A stretch of 64,000 bases of DNA from Cladopsammia gracilis (GCA_022457155.1 JAJGOT010000745.1:62001-126000), one strand, 5' to 3'; counted from the first letter of the stretch, positions 45,981 through 58,150 are shown. The notes: a model not told the origin generated them from the letters alone. Made by a program: numbers and translations.

Positions 45981-46270
45981 CGTATTAACAGGGTGTCTGT
46001 ATTAAGCGGGTAACGTTTAGAGAAAATGTATGGGCGTTCGGCCGGGACTAAGGCAACTGTCCGTAATAACAGGGTTTCCGTATTAAGCGGGCAAATTTTA
46101 GAGGAAATGTATGGACGTTCGGCCGGGACCAAGACAACTGTCCGTAATAACAGTATCCGTATTAAGCGGGTAAATTTTAGAGGAAATGTATGGACGTTCG
46201 GCCGGGACCAAGGCAACTGTCCGTAATAACGGGGTGTCCGTATTAAGCTGGTAAATTTTAGAGCAAATGT
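45980..46270 (+). repeat. 80-bp tandem repeat (GTATTAAGCGGG family)
   Basis: ATTAAGC units at 46001, 46082, 46161 and 46242, each with ATGTATGGACGTTCGGCCGGG. Related to 8818-9075. Confidence 0.85.
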
Positions 46271-46280
46271 ATGCCCTTTT

Positions 46281-47888
46281 CGCGTAATGCGGCCCATATA
46301 ATTACCGGTAATTAACTTTTTTAGAATTCCAAATACATATATAGTCTCTTGATATATTGCAACATTACATGACTGCATGATCAAACGTACAGATCATGAG
46401 AACTTAGAAAATGATAAACAAGGGTGAATTGCTTTACGGATCATTAAATGCCTTCCCCCAACAAATTTGATAATAAATGTATGAAGACCGGTAAGGAGAA
46501 TTTGCATGTTGGTATGAGGGTTAAACGGTAATACAAGTTGGGGAATCACGCGAAATAGCGCTGGCAAAACTTGCAATCGGAACTGAGATGCGACGCCCCC
46601 CAAGGATGGAGGTGGAGGGGGGGGGGAGGACACGGATATAAAAATGACGCCCCCCCCCCCCCTCCCACGGGGGATATTGATATAAAAATGACGGTGGTGT
46701 TCGTCGTAATTATTAGGAACACAATCTGTAGATTAGTAGCGCTTAGCGCTTAGGTAAATAAAACTAAAATGACCACGGTTAGAATTATCGCGGTACATTT
46801 TAAGGTATTGAGCACAAAAAATGTGACAGAATTGGTACCTCTTAGAAGTAAAACTGATCAATTTGAGCCACGCCCATCAAAGGAGATTCTGTTATCTTTT
46901 AGGGCGTTTTTCGAAAATTTTCGACGAGCAGCGCCGTCATTTTTATACAGGAGTCCCCACCCCCACTTCCGGGGTTTGTCAGATTAATCAAGAGAAATTC
47001 TTAAACATGGGGAGAGCGGGAGACGTTACCTAAAATCGAGACAGTCCTGATTTAATCAGATGGTTGAAATGTCTGATGATTACATTTGAATACAGGGCCA
47101 CTTTATTGATGGTACATTTCAGTTTAGATTGTTGGAATTCTTTGTGAAACAAGGCATATTACACAATGAGATGCAGATTAGTGATCCAGGAAATTACAAG
47201 AAATGTAGGGTATTGAGCCGAAAAATTATGAAACCTCTTTAGTAGGGGTAAATAACACATTTGAGCCACGACTATTAAACTGGATTCTTGTACCTTTTAA
47301 AGTTTCTTTTTTTTTTAATTTCAGACGAGCACTCTCGTCATTTTTTTATGGGAGTACCCCCCTCCGGGCGCGACGTACGAGGGTGGGAGACGATTTACAC
47401 GCGCTCTCGCGTGATTGCCTGCGCGACTGTCCCTGGGAGATATGTGGGGCTACTCGTATTATAAAACGGTAAATAAGGTTGTACAGTAGTGAACAAATTC
47501 TTCTTCTTTCCATTCTGAGATGCTCCAAAATCGACAAGTTATATGTAAAATATACCAATGACAAGGCGATGAGTTCTTAATCACGCTTCATTGCATATCA
47601 AACACGAGAAAAGAGTTGCGAAATTCGATTTGCTTCAGTTGATACTTTGAGAAACACTGACTCCCTTTCTTCAGCTGAACTAATTTCAACGACAAATTAT
47701 GGATTCAAAAAAAATATCGTATCAAAACGTGCAACTGTGTGTGATTTGTTTTGTTTTTGGCTCAGTTGAGATTATTATTCCTGATAGCTATGCAAGGAGA
47801 CCTTTGAAACGTCTTACAACTTCCGCTCTGCTAAGGTCAGAGGGTACGGATAGATTGCTAAAATCTGGTTGGCTGCCTACATGCAGAA
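46281..47888. repeat. TRIM upstream duplicon block, cut off from its gene
   Basis: Nearly identical to 9471-11060, including the conserved small frame at 47699-47888, which here starts with an in-frame ATG (MDSKKISYQN). The match ends at GGCTGCCTACATGCAGA, and the TRIM leader resumes only at 52030. Confidence 0.8.
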
Positions 47889-49114
47889 TCAAAGTGCCCT
47901 ATGGGCTATCCCCTGTAAGTTCTTCCCATCATGCATTGCTGTCATATTATGTCTGAATATTGTTTTGGATGTTACAATTAGGCATTTAGGTAAGGGTACG
48001 CGGTTTCTTGAGTTTAAATCCTCATTTGTTGTTACTGTTAGTGACGAAGAGTGTCCGGGAGTTATTTCGAGTGATCTCGAGGGACGATGTCATTATTAAG
48101 CCGTTATCACGTCATTTTCAATCGAAATGGGGTAAACCGTACATGATGAACGCTTTTGGACCGTTTGGCGAGAATACCGTAAATGTCTTGAATTTCCGAA
48201 TAGTGAGAATGATGCAAGAAAGCGTGAGAAAATTATGTTGTCAGACGTGGTTGCTTTGTATGAAAAGTGAATAATTGGCAAAGGACCGCACACGAAATGC
48301 TGTTGGTGTACGTAGGATCTAGAGAAGATCTAATTAGCCAAAAATGTGAACACAAATAGAGTAAGCAAGGCTGCTACTACATCGACTTTCAGTTTCCAGA
48401 AACAGTTCATAGAAATACACACAACAGTTCATACAAATTGGTAAAGATATGGACACTCTGTTGTCCCTTTTGTGCCCTAATAAAGAGTTTGATTGTACTT
48501 GTGGTCTGGTTGAGATGTCTGGGCCCGGTTGCCTGGGCCCGGTTGCATAAAGCACCTTAAGTGTGATGTACTGCAATCGTTTCCTGCATTCCAAATGATT
48601 TTCTCCCTCTCTCTTTGTGTATCTATACACTCTTTGTTTTATAGGAATGTATATTTTTAATGCTCAGGCTGGATATTCTTATTTGTTTGCCAACTTTAGG
48701 CTGAAAATATTTTTGTGTACATTCTTAGATTACAGAGTAGTGTTTCATGAAGCCTCCATAACATCCATGCCTTCATATTTATTTTACACTTTATGTACAT
48801 ACACACTGACATACACGTTATTGTGCTACCGCGATATAATTGTCATTCATGGACGTCTACAAAATTAACTTCTATAGAATATTAAAAAAACGACCAACTG
48901 TCATGGATATCTTTTGTACCTTTTATCCGAATTGCCGATATGTCGATCATATGAATGTCTAGTACTAGTTTTTATCGTTTTGTTATAGCTAGTTTTGTTA
49001 GAAAAACGAAAGAATTTACCATACTTTTCAATGGTATATTAAACTAAGTTCATTTAAAATATTATGTGATTTTATTGTATTTATTTTCCATCAGCACGCA
49101 AAAAATGTGCTTAA

Positions 49115-49826
49115 GGTTACAGAGTACCTTCAGATCGAAAATTTATTGAAATTTTTTTTTGGCGTCAAAATAAAGTTTACAGAATGAACTTTCATCGAAA
49201 AAAATATATCAAAAAATAGAGAAAATTGACGGAGAAATGACGGTATAACTTTTGTGCGCGGAGTTTGTTTATGAAGCGATATGTTTTTTTAAGCGCTGTT
49301 TTCTCAAAGTTAATTTTCAGGCTTGTTGGGGACACTTTAAAGAGCTACAACTCAAAGGGAATCTGTTCGATTTTCCTCAAATTTGGACAGAAGATAGGGT
49401 AACATATAATCAACAAAAACGTGTCGGCGAATTTCTTATTTCCGAAAAATTTTTTGTCAAGAGCCATTTCCGTGCGATCATTCCAATTTTTTTTTCTCCC
49501 TTTTTCGAAAATATTCTGTAACTTTTCACTGCAATTGAATATGGGAAATCGCCGATGCGTTTTTTTAGCGCTTCGTGTCCGGAAATCAAATCAAATTAGC
49601 AAAATACAACAATCGCTTTGAGTTATAGCGTTTTAAAGCTGATTCGGACATTCGAATTTAGACGTCGTAAAAAATTCGACAATTCATTTTATTACCAAAT
49701 GGTTTCCATATTTACATAGCCAGCTGTATAAGCTTTAATTTGATATCTGGGTTTACGTATATTAAGTGTAATCTTAAGACGCTAGAGCTGTTATACTGGA
49801 GACACCCCCGAAGGTACACTGTAACC
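49115..49826. mobile_element. TTAA-type MITE, copy 2
   Basis: TTAA at 49111-49114 and 49827-49830; inverted ends GGTTACAGAGTACCTTCAG and CGAAGGTACACTGTAACC. Body matches 5679-6481. Confidence 0.85.
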
Positions 49827-50430
49827 TTAACAAAATCTCAGCCTTGGGTATATTCGCCAAGTAAAGCTCAGCCTCAATATTCTTCTCATAAAAGTCATAA
49901 AAAGATTCTTATACTAGTATATATATAAATAAAGTTTACTCGTTAATGCGCCTTCGGTCGAGTTATCCATGATAACGCGCAAGAAAATCCTCCGAAACGC
50001 AGAGAATGGTTGCAGAAAAACTCACTTTGTTATGCAGCTGGGCCCTTGACCTTTACATAAGAATTTCATAAAATTTGGTTTCATTCAAGTACATATACCA
50101 TCCAAATAATCTTTAATCACTGCTACATAAAAACCCTGATTTCCTACAGGTATGGAAATATGCTTCTAAATTTCCTCTCATTTAATACATGAGATGAGCA
50201 CAATTTTTCTACATTAAGATCAGCCACTTTACCAAGTTAGAATCCCCATATTATGCAACTTCTCACAAAGTTTCACATTAAAATGATAGCAATACATGTA
50301 TATTGACTGATGATTATTTACATTTATTTGGTTTGCATTTCTTAATATAAACGAGACATTTATAAATACGGTCAGGAACAGTACAGAACATTAACATATA
50401 CTAACAACTAACAGCGGTTCACGTCGCTCA

Positions 50431-50531
50431 TAGCCTCCTACGCAGACGTCCTTTAATAGATGTCCCACGTTCGTGGGGGAGGAAAGATTGCGTGACGAGC
50501 CCTAAGGACGTCACGGCTGCGTAGGAGGCTA
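50431..50531. mobile_element. 101-bp Mutator-like MITE with 9-bp target duplication
   Basis: Ends TAGCCTCCTACGCAG and CTGCGTAGGAGGCTA. CGTCGCTCA occurs at 50422-50430 and 50532-50540. Confidence 0.85.
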
Positions 50532-51633
50532 CGTCGCTCATCGAATCTGTTTCACTGTAAGGTCTGTAAGGGCCAGTTTCATCGCAGACGCTGTTTTCAT
50601 TACGAAACATTTCGTCCGAATTTCACAATGAATATTCACATTCAGTAATAACACTGTTGTTTTGTATAGTCCTTTACTCTCTCAAACCAGTATGCAGCTA
50701 TAAAAGTGATCATGTTTTCAAGGTTTAAAAAAATTTGCCGGCAAATCGAATTGATCGAAACAAATACGGCCCTAATTATCGAAAGAAAATGATTTTTGAG
50801 ATTTAAATTAGCACAATTGACAAAAAAGCACAACGTTAAAGGAAACGCGAGTTATGATTTCAAAAGCGCTCGCACTGCCCACTCTCTAGAAGGTAAACAC
50901 AGGGAAAACCCATCAAAGTGGTCCTCCAACATTCAAGGGTCACCTGAGCGCACACACTCTATAGGAATTCGCGCATTTAATTAAAATCGACGTGTTTATT
51001 GACCTTTATTGAGATAAGCGGTTTAAGGTTAAAAGAATGTCTCAAGAATGTCTAAGCTGAGAGCGCCAGAACTTTCGTTCATTCAGGCCAGTGATTTCTG
51101 GCGCGGACTCGACTGTCTGTGACTCGTGAGTATTTTGCTGTCAATATTTAATTCAACTCAAAACACAAATTCTCCTTACTGGTCCCCATACATTTCGTAT
51201 AAGACAAATCAGGAGAAATTGTTAAAGGATCAAGAGAACTCATCTTGGGTGATCATTATCGTAATTTTATCACCTCTGTACTTAATAGTACATTGATACT
51301 ACAAGGAGAAATTTGGTACTGATCACTACTGGCGCTTAAAAGGTTAATTCAAAATGCACATACTGTAAACTACAAAGCAAAAAGTCACAGGTTTTTATAC
51401 CGAGATAAACCCAAAATTGAACAGATATACATAAATTAACTTAAAAAAACATAGACATTTTCATGCACCTCACATTTTACATTAAAGCTTTCAGAGCTTT
51501 TCAAACCCAATTCACAAACTCTTTAAAACCCTTCCCCTTCTCAATACTTCTCAGACCTCTACAAAATAAAATATCGCCAAATAAATTGCCCTCTTCCAAC
51601 GTTCTCTAAAATCTCAGTTAACTAAATCAAGCT

Positions 51634-51840
51634 ATGAATATATCGCTTCATCACGCCACAAACCTACGCTCGCTAAACCCCTTTCAAAAAAATCATCAAC
51701 CTATAAATATATCTCTTTGTCAAACCACAAACATCCCCTCCCTAAACCACTTTCAAAAACATCATCAACCTATAAATATATCCCTTTGTCAAACCACAAA
51801 CATCCCCTCCCTAAACCACTTTCAAAAAATATGCAACTCG
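51634..51840 (+). repeat. 66-bp tandem repeat, three copies
   Basis: AATCATCAACCTATAAATAT recurs at 51691 and 51757, with CAAACCACAAACATCCCCTCC in each unit. Open in frame only because 66 is divisible by three. Confidence 0.75.
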
Positions 51841-51995
51841 ACTCGTGTTTTCTTATTGATAATATCTAACACAAATCTGCTAACAAATATGCACTAGGAA
51901 TGTCCCCACAAATTCACTAAAAAGTCTATTAATAGTATCTAACGCATTTTTTGGCTAACAAAAATGCATAAAGAATGCCTGTTAGCCCACATAAA

Positions 51996-52026
51996 CTCCT
52001 GTAAGTTAAACATTAACTTACAGGAG
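51996..52026. other. Perfect 14-bp hairpin at the end of the extra sequence
   Basis: CTCCTGTAAGTTAA, loop ACA, TTAACTTACAGGAG. It lies just before the TRIM leader resumes. Confidence 0.85.
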
Positions 52027-52079
52027 ATAAAAATGCAAACTGATATTGTTTTAAGTTTCTCGGAATCAAAACAAGTCGA

Positions 52080-52106
52080 ATGGGTGTGTTTAGTAGTCGC
52101 TTCTAA
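52080..52106 (+). promoter_or_regulatory. Conserved upstream ORF in the TRIM leader, third copy
   Basis: Same eight codons as 11121-11147. A second upstream ATG at 52117 overlaps the TRIM start. Confidence 0.55.
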
Positions 52107-52127
52107 ACAAGCTACTATGCTAAAACG

Positions 52128-54314
52128 ATGGAGTCTCTGTTAAAAAACCTCAAAAAGCACGTTACATGTTCAATCTGTCTGGATAATTTCACCGATCCCA
52201 AGACAATAACCTGCCTGCACACATTCTGCTGTGAATGCTTGAAGAAACATGCACTGATCAGCCAAAGGAATGGAAAGTTTCGCTGCCCCGAGTGCCAGGC
52301 TGAAGTCGGTCTTCCCGAAGGAAACCGTTTTGATAAACTGCCGACCAGTTTTCATCATAACAGTTTACTTAGCCTTCTCGCTGTCCGACAGAGCGGCGAT
52401 GGAAATCAGATCAGTTGTGGCATTTGTAAGAAAAAGAGCGCGGAGATAAGTTACTGCTTTGAATGCGCTAAATTCATGTGCAGTGACTGTGTAAACGCAC
52501 ATGAACTGTTTAAAAACACAGCACTCACCGAAGGACACAAGGTGACGCCAGTCAAACAGTTTCAAGCTGAAGACTACGAAGCCCTGATGAAGAGGCAGTC
52601 ATTTTGCCCCCAGCAGTACCACGAGCGAGAGGTGACGAGGTTTTTCTGTCTGAATTGCAAAACCTGTGTTTGCCAAATATGCATCACCACCGATCACAAG
52701 ACACACGAAGTGGAGCCATTGGATAAAGCAGCGGACAGCGAGAAAGCTAACATCCTGGCGAGAGCTGAGTTAATGAAAGAAAAGCACAAAGTTTGTGTTG
52801 AAGCGATTCATAAATTAGAACAAACAGAGCTTGAGCTGAAAACCAAACTCACTATTACTAAACGTGAAGTTTCCCAAGCAGCCGATCAACTGATCGCGAA
52901 GATCCGAGAACGCGAGCGCGAGATCATTACCACCCTCGAGAACATGTGCGTGTCGAGGGAGGAGAAGTTAAACTCTGCAAAGACACAAGTGCAGTCCTTG
53001 CTGAAGCAAATCAACCAAGCAGTCGAGGTTACTCAAAACCTGGTTCAACGAAGCTCCAGTTCGGACATTATGCAGAGCAAACCGAATCTGGAGCAGCGGT
53101 TTGAAGATCTTGAAAACACCCCAGTCCCTGCACTACCGGTCAATTCCTTTGTGATGTTTGTACCGACTTCAGAACCTGAGAACTTGACCGTTGGTTTCAT
53201 CGAGACAGTTATAGAAGGACTCACACAAGATTTTCAAGCTGGTGTAGAAGCAGAGTTTGTGATCCACCCCAAAATCCACGAAGAACAAGTGTATGAAGTG
53301 AAATACAAATTCCATGTTGAAGTGCTCGTGGAACCCGTTGATAAAGTCGGAAGCTTTACGACGTGCGAAAAAGAAGATGGAGATTTCCTGGTGAAGTTTA
53401 CACCTAAAGTTCCAGGTGCCTTCAACATCGCAGTAAAGATTAACGACAAGAAGCTTGGAACCAGTCCTTACACTGTCCAGGTAAAGAAACGGCTCATTCA
53501 GGTTGTGGGAGAGTTGGAGTTAAAAGGAGAAACTCTTCAAGCACCATTTGGGATTGCTGTGAACAGTAAAGGACTGATCGCTGTAGCAGACTATGGAAAA
53601 CACTGTATCCTGATACTTGACAACGAAGGAAAGTTTGTAAGAAAACTGGGTTGCTATGGAAACAATGCTGGACAGCTTAACCATCCACTTGACGTCACAT
53701 ACCTAAATGACCATAACATTCTGGTGGCGGATCAATTTAATCATCGCATTCAACAATTTAACTTGCACACTGGTAACTCTATGAAGTGCTTTGGAAAGAA
53801 AGGGACAAGAGACGGTGAGTTTCAGCGTCGTTTCAGCATTTGTATGGATGGTGAAGGACGTGTTATTGTAGCTGAATTCAGTAACAGTCGAGTGCAGGTG
53901 TTATCTGAGGATGGTAAACCTGTGTTTAAATTTGGAGACAGTGGCCCAGGAAAACTTAACGGTCCCACTGCATGTATTCACCATCAGGCCACGTTCTTTG
54001 TATCTGACGGCTGTAACAATTGTTTGAAAGTTTTTGACAATTCAGGAAAGTTCTTGTGCAGGATAGGAGAACCAGGCAGGGGTGATGGACAGTTGAATGG
54101 TCATGTGGGATTATGTCTTGAAAAATGTGGCAATCATTATAATCTTCTTGTATGCAATAGATTCAATGGTCGAGTTGATCAGTTTACAGTGGAAGGTTGT
54201 TTCACTGGAAAAACTGTTGACAAGTTACAAGAACCCACAGGAATAACCACAACACCAGATGGGCGTATTTTAGTTTCTGATTATAAAGCCAAAAAAATAT
54301 ATATCCTAAAATAA
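52128..54314 (+). CDS. TRIM-NHL E3 ubiquitin ligase, complete, single exon (728 aa)
   Basis: Same layout and the same zinc ligands as the other two: RING 14-56, B-boxes 97-137 and 160-193, coiled coil, filamin-type domain, NHL propeller. By hand count it differs from the 11169 copy at about 18 of the first 350 residues but at about 40 of the last 270. The NHL differences fall in the blade-start and AD-xx-N positions (AP, YG, QF, RRF, FS, NG, GCN, RF). The frame is intact. The close leader with its upstream ORF is kept, but the farther upstream block is 4.1 kb away, so expression may differ from its paralogs. Confidence 0.93.
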   Translation: MESLLKNLKKHVTCSICLDNFTDPKTITCLHTFCCECLKKHALISQRNGKFRCPECQAEVGLPEGNRFDKLPTSFHHNSLLSLLAVRQSGDGNQISCGICKKKSAEISYCFECAKFMCSDCVNAHELFKNTALTEGHKVTPVKQFQAEDYEALMKRQSFCPQQYHEREVTRFFCLNCKTCVCQICITTDHKTHEVEPLDKAADSEKANILARAELMKEKHKVCVEAIHKLEQTELELKTKLTITKREVSQAADQLIAKIREREREIITTLENMCVSREEKLNSAKTQVQSLLKQINQAVEVTQNLVQRSSSSDIMQSKPNLEQRFEDLENTPVPALPVNSFVMFVPTSEPENLTVGFIETVIEGLTQDFQAGVEAEFVIHPKIHEEQVYEVKYKFHVEVLVEPVDKVGSFTTCEKEDGDFLVKFTPKVPGAFNIAVKINDKKLGTSPYTVQVKKRLIQVVGELELKGETLQAPFGIAVNSKGLIAVADYGKHCILILDNEGKFVRKLGCYGNNAGQLNHPLDVTYLNDHNILVADQFNHRIQQFNLHTGNSMKCFGKKGTRDGEFQRRFSICMDGEGRVIVAEFSNSRVQVLSEDGKPVFKFGDSGPGKLNGPTACIHHQATFFVSDGCNNCLKVFDNSGKFLCRIGEPGRGDGQLNGHVGLCLEKCGNHYNLLVCNRFNGRVDQFTVEGCFTGKTVDKLQEPTGITTTPDGRILVSDYKAKKIYILK

Positions 54315-54444
54315 GCAGCAAAATGTAAAGAGAAGCTGATCAAACTTAAAAATGTGAAATGTGAATAGCAGCTTAAGACATCCAGTAAGCAAGTATAAAG
54401 GCAACTCTAACAATTCTTATCTTCACTGCAGTCATTATTAATGA

Positions 54445-54480
54445 GTCACTTAATGCTTCTCAGGGGAAGTATTGTGTGAC
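54445..54480 (+). promoter_or_regulatory. 3'-flank hairpin, single copy
   Basis: GTCACTTAATGCTTC, loop TCAGGG, GAAGTATTGTGTGAC, as at 33552. Confidence 0.65.
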
Positions 54481-55599
54481 AACACAGTTACCAGCCTAAA
54501 ATGGGGATCTCAAAGTAAATGATTTGTTGAAAATGGATAAATAGTTTTATCATATTATGTTATTACACCTTTTGCCCTTCGATCATTAATGGAAAATAGA
54601 AATTCAATTAATGTAAAATGTAAACGACTGTATTGATGAAAATGTGTTTCCAAAGGCATAATAGACTTTACAATAAAAAAAATGACATTCCAATGATGTT
54701 ATTGAAGGTGCATTAGCATGGTAATTGCACAAATAAACTAACGGATGATTGAAATGAACATTTCTTCGTGTTAATGTTATTCCTAAGATGTTATTGATTT
54801 TCCGTAAAATAAATTGAATTTCTATTTTCCGTTAATGAAGGACAAAAGGAGCAATTTCTTACCATGGATGGTTATGTTGCATTTTCAATAAAATAGTAGC
54901 AAAATGGATTTATATTAATCACAACATTTAGCAAAATGGATTTATATGAATCACAACATTTTGCAACTTTTTCCAGCTTTTTGGTTAGGGGTGATTTTAA
55001 TACCTATTAAGCCAACATTTTTTTTATGCGACAAGCACTAATTTATTATGCAATATTAGGGAGCTTGTTAAGGTGGCAATTCTGCAACTAGTTTTAGTGA
55101 CTGTTTTGTAATAAGTAATGTTACAAACAGTTTTTTAATTATCTAATCATTGTTATCCACATTTGAACATTTTTATGAAATTTGTGCAATACAAATTGTA
55201 TTATAATTATTATCAATTAGTGTTATTGACAGATTGCAATTAATATTTAATTGACAGCTGTATAATTTAGTTAGCTGCAGTTTTGTCATCATTTTGTGAT
55301 AAGAGAAAAAGAATTAATATGTACATATTTTAAATTGAGTGTTTGAATGATTATTTAGTTGCATTGTCTTTTTTTAATAAGAATGTAAAATGGTCCTTAG
55401 CACCAGATGACAATACTTTTGGTTAGGCTTGAATTTAATACCAACATTTTTTATATGTATATACTGTATTAATAATTAATAATGATTTCGAAATACAAAA
55501 ACTAGCGAGATAATGTTCCGACATTTCAGCGACTTCATGATGCCATTATCATGTAATAATTAAATGAATACAATGCGAGTTAGAAAAGAGTTCAAGTGA

Positions 55600-56250
55600 A
55601 TACTGTAATTTCCTTGAATAATGTGCAGTTCCAGAAAAAAATCCATACCCACCCCATGGAAGGTCATTGGAAATTCCTAGGGGAAGGGGGGGGGGGGGGG
55701 GGGTCTTAAAAGCCAACATTTTAGAAGCAAAGTATGAAGTTAAACTGGAATTTCCTGGGCGGACAGGGGGTGCTAAACAAAAAACCTTCCGTGGGGGGAG
55801 TATGGATATTTTCTGGAACTGCACAATAGCCGGGGGCAATATTACCGAGTCTTTCACTCCAAAAGGGGTTGTTTATTCGAGGGAAGGCAATTAACTCGAG
55901 GGGGACAATTATTTCAAATATTGCTCGCTGATAGTGCTAATAGCCTAATTAGGGTGCTCCAAGAAATATAGGAAAGAGTAAAATACACGAATTTCAACAA
56001 AGAAAAACAATATGAACCATCTGTGCTTTTTTAACTTTTCTGTAATTATAATGACTGTTTCCCGAGATACAAGTCAATTTTTAACTTGACTTGGAGGATT
56101 GAATGAAGGGTGCGAGTGGATGGGAGGTGATTAATTGAGAGGGGAAATTATTTCAAATATTTCCACCAAAGGGTGGCTTATTATTCTAGGGGGGGGGGGG
56201 GGGGGGCAATTAATTATCGAGGGACAGCTATTATTACAAGGAAATTGTAC
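55600..56250. mobile_element. Old TIR element with nested MITE, third copy
   Basis: Same as 34710-35345; the nested MITE spans 55623-55824 with ends GTGCAGTTCCAG and CTGGAACTGCAC. Confidence 0.75.
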
Positions 56251-57219
56251 ATTCAGTTATAATTGATATAGACTCTTTGAATGATTATTTAGTTGCATTG
56301 TCTTTTTTTGATGAGAATGTTAAAAAAATTTTTACACTGCATGGTTAATGTATACTTTTTTATGCTTCATTTTTATAGCAACATTTTGGCTAGTATGTAT
56401 GTAAACATTTAAAATTGACTGATTAAATGATTATATAGTTGCATTGTCTCTTATAAACGAGAATGTAAAATTGTTTTTAATTTAGCACTGCAGGATTAAT
56501 TATTTAATGGTTTTATTTTTGTATTGTTACAAGGATGCATATTTCATTCTTACTTCATACACAGCACAACATATTCTGTTTATTGAGGTAACACAGTAAA
56601 TTGTTTGACAGGAAAAACTAACAAAATGCTGTTCAGCTGGGTTAGCTGAGTTCCTCTTCAGGGTAAAAAGAGGTTCAGGGTATTTGCTAAATGAAATATT
56701 TGGATTCCATTGCAGCTGTTGACAGTAGTTATTTTACTTTGTTATGTACATGTACATGTAGCTGGAGGTTTTCAACATGTGCATTCATTGGTTGATTCAT
56801 GGTCACATGACATCTAACAAACAAACTGTTTCCCATAAAACATCCATGAGCAGGCAACATTTGGAAAAGCGGCAACATTTTTTATGTCAGAGGGTAACAG
56901 TGCACTGTTGCCAGCTCGCTAGCGAACAGTGATCAGACCATGACAAAAGGTGGCATGATTATAATGCCTTGTGTTGCTATATATATAACATATCCCTTGA
57001 TGACTGATCCCATGGGAAACATGAATTTTGTTTTCCTCGAATCTCAATGTTTCCCTCAACTTTGTCTATGGAAACCTCGGGGCCAGTATTAAGTGTTCAA
57101 TGTTGGCTTTAAATTCAACACCAATGTTCTGACAAGCAATTGAAAGGCTGAGGGCATTATAACCACCTTATGTTTAATTTTGGCATTTTAAGGCAAGAAA
57201 TCATGCATTTTCCCTGAAT

Positions 57220-58150
57220 AAAGCAAGTACTAAGTAAGGAAAGGTAAAGTCACACACGAACCACAGGGAACCCACTCAGCGGAGCTTAACCCGGTTTCTG
57301 CAGCATGAAGCAACTAGGAATACATTGCTACTCCCCCCTGCAGGGGTCAAACTTATTTTTTTAGCCCATAAGCAAACTTTTGCAGCTAGTAAGATTTTTT
57401 TCTACTAGCAAAACTAGTAAAGTCACTAGCTATTTTTTGCAGTCATTTTTAACCTTTGATGACTCTGAAAATATGATAAAAATACTTAAATAGGATGTTA
57501 ATTTTGTGGTCTTCTTTGCTGTTGTCCTGTCGTTATTTGGTTGATTGGGGTTGTCGGGCAAGATGTTGTCATCATTGGTCCAATACTGGTAGTCTTAAGA
57601 GGTCAAGGGCCTCTTGAAAAAAGCAGTTATTTTAGACATCTACAACAAAAGAGACTCACAAAGTGTGAAATTCATCCTCTTCTGTCATGTTGCTGAATCC
57701 AACAAAATGTGAATGCGCAGATAAAGTGTGCACAGCTTCCGTGTAAAGCCGCTGGCAAGTGGCTAACACAAAACACCACAACATTCTCCAAGAACGTTCA
57801 CTCCAATTTTTATTAGAGAAATACTTACTCACAAATGTTTGCTTTAAAAGGATATTCTTGTGACTCACATCTTCCAAAAAACCACTCACATTTTTGCAAG
57901 TTTGGGAGTGTCAATTACGAGCCCTGCCCCCTAGATGCTGTGCTAGTCCATCGCAGGGTTAACCCCCCAGAATTTTGTTGCCAGTGCTTATTTATATACA
58001 CCTTGGTGGAGAGAGACTATGTGGAGTAAAGTTATCTTTTCTAAGGAAACAACATGAAGACCGAGACCAGGCCTTGAACAACTGACTTTCAGATCTGAAA
58101 TCCAATGCACTAACTATGACACCACTGCACCTCCACAAGTAAGTATACTA
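57220..58150 (-). repeat. tRNA-derived SINE, single-unit core, with internal insertion
   Basis: Paralog of 36340-37275. One core unit at 58004-58050, tRNA-like head on the minus strand at about 58076-58140. Confidence 0.7.

Larger units (their letters stand above)
47889..52030. other. 4.1-kb extra sequence between TRIM upstream block and TRIM leader
   Basis: In copy 1 the sequences at 47888 and 52030 are adjacent (11060-11070). The block contains a TTAA MITE, a Mutator-like MITE, a 66-bp repeat and a terminal hairpin. The frames at 48008-48274, 48334-48630 and 50642-50984 are not recognised. It may be one insertion or several. Confidence 0.65.

Noticed and set aside
51996..52026. Helitron 3' end suggested by the perfect hairpin
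   Set aside because: No CTRR follows the hairpin and no matching 5' TC terminus or Rep/helicase frame is seen.
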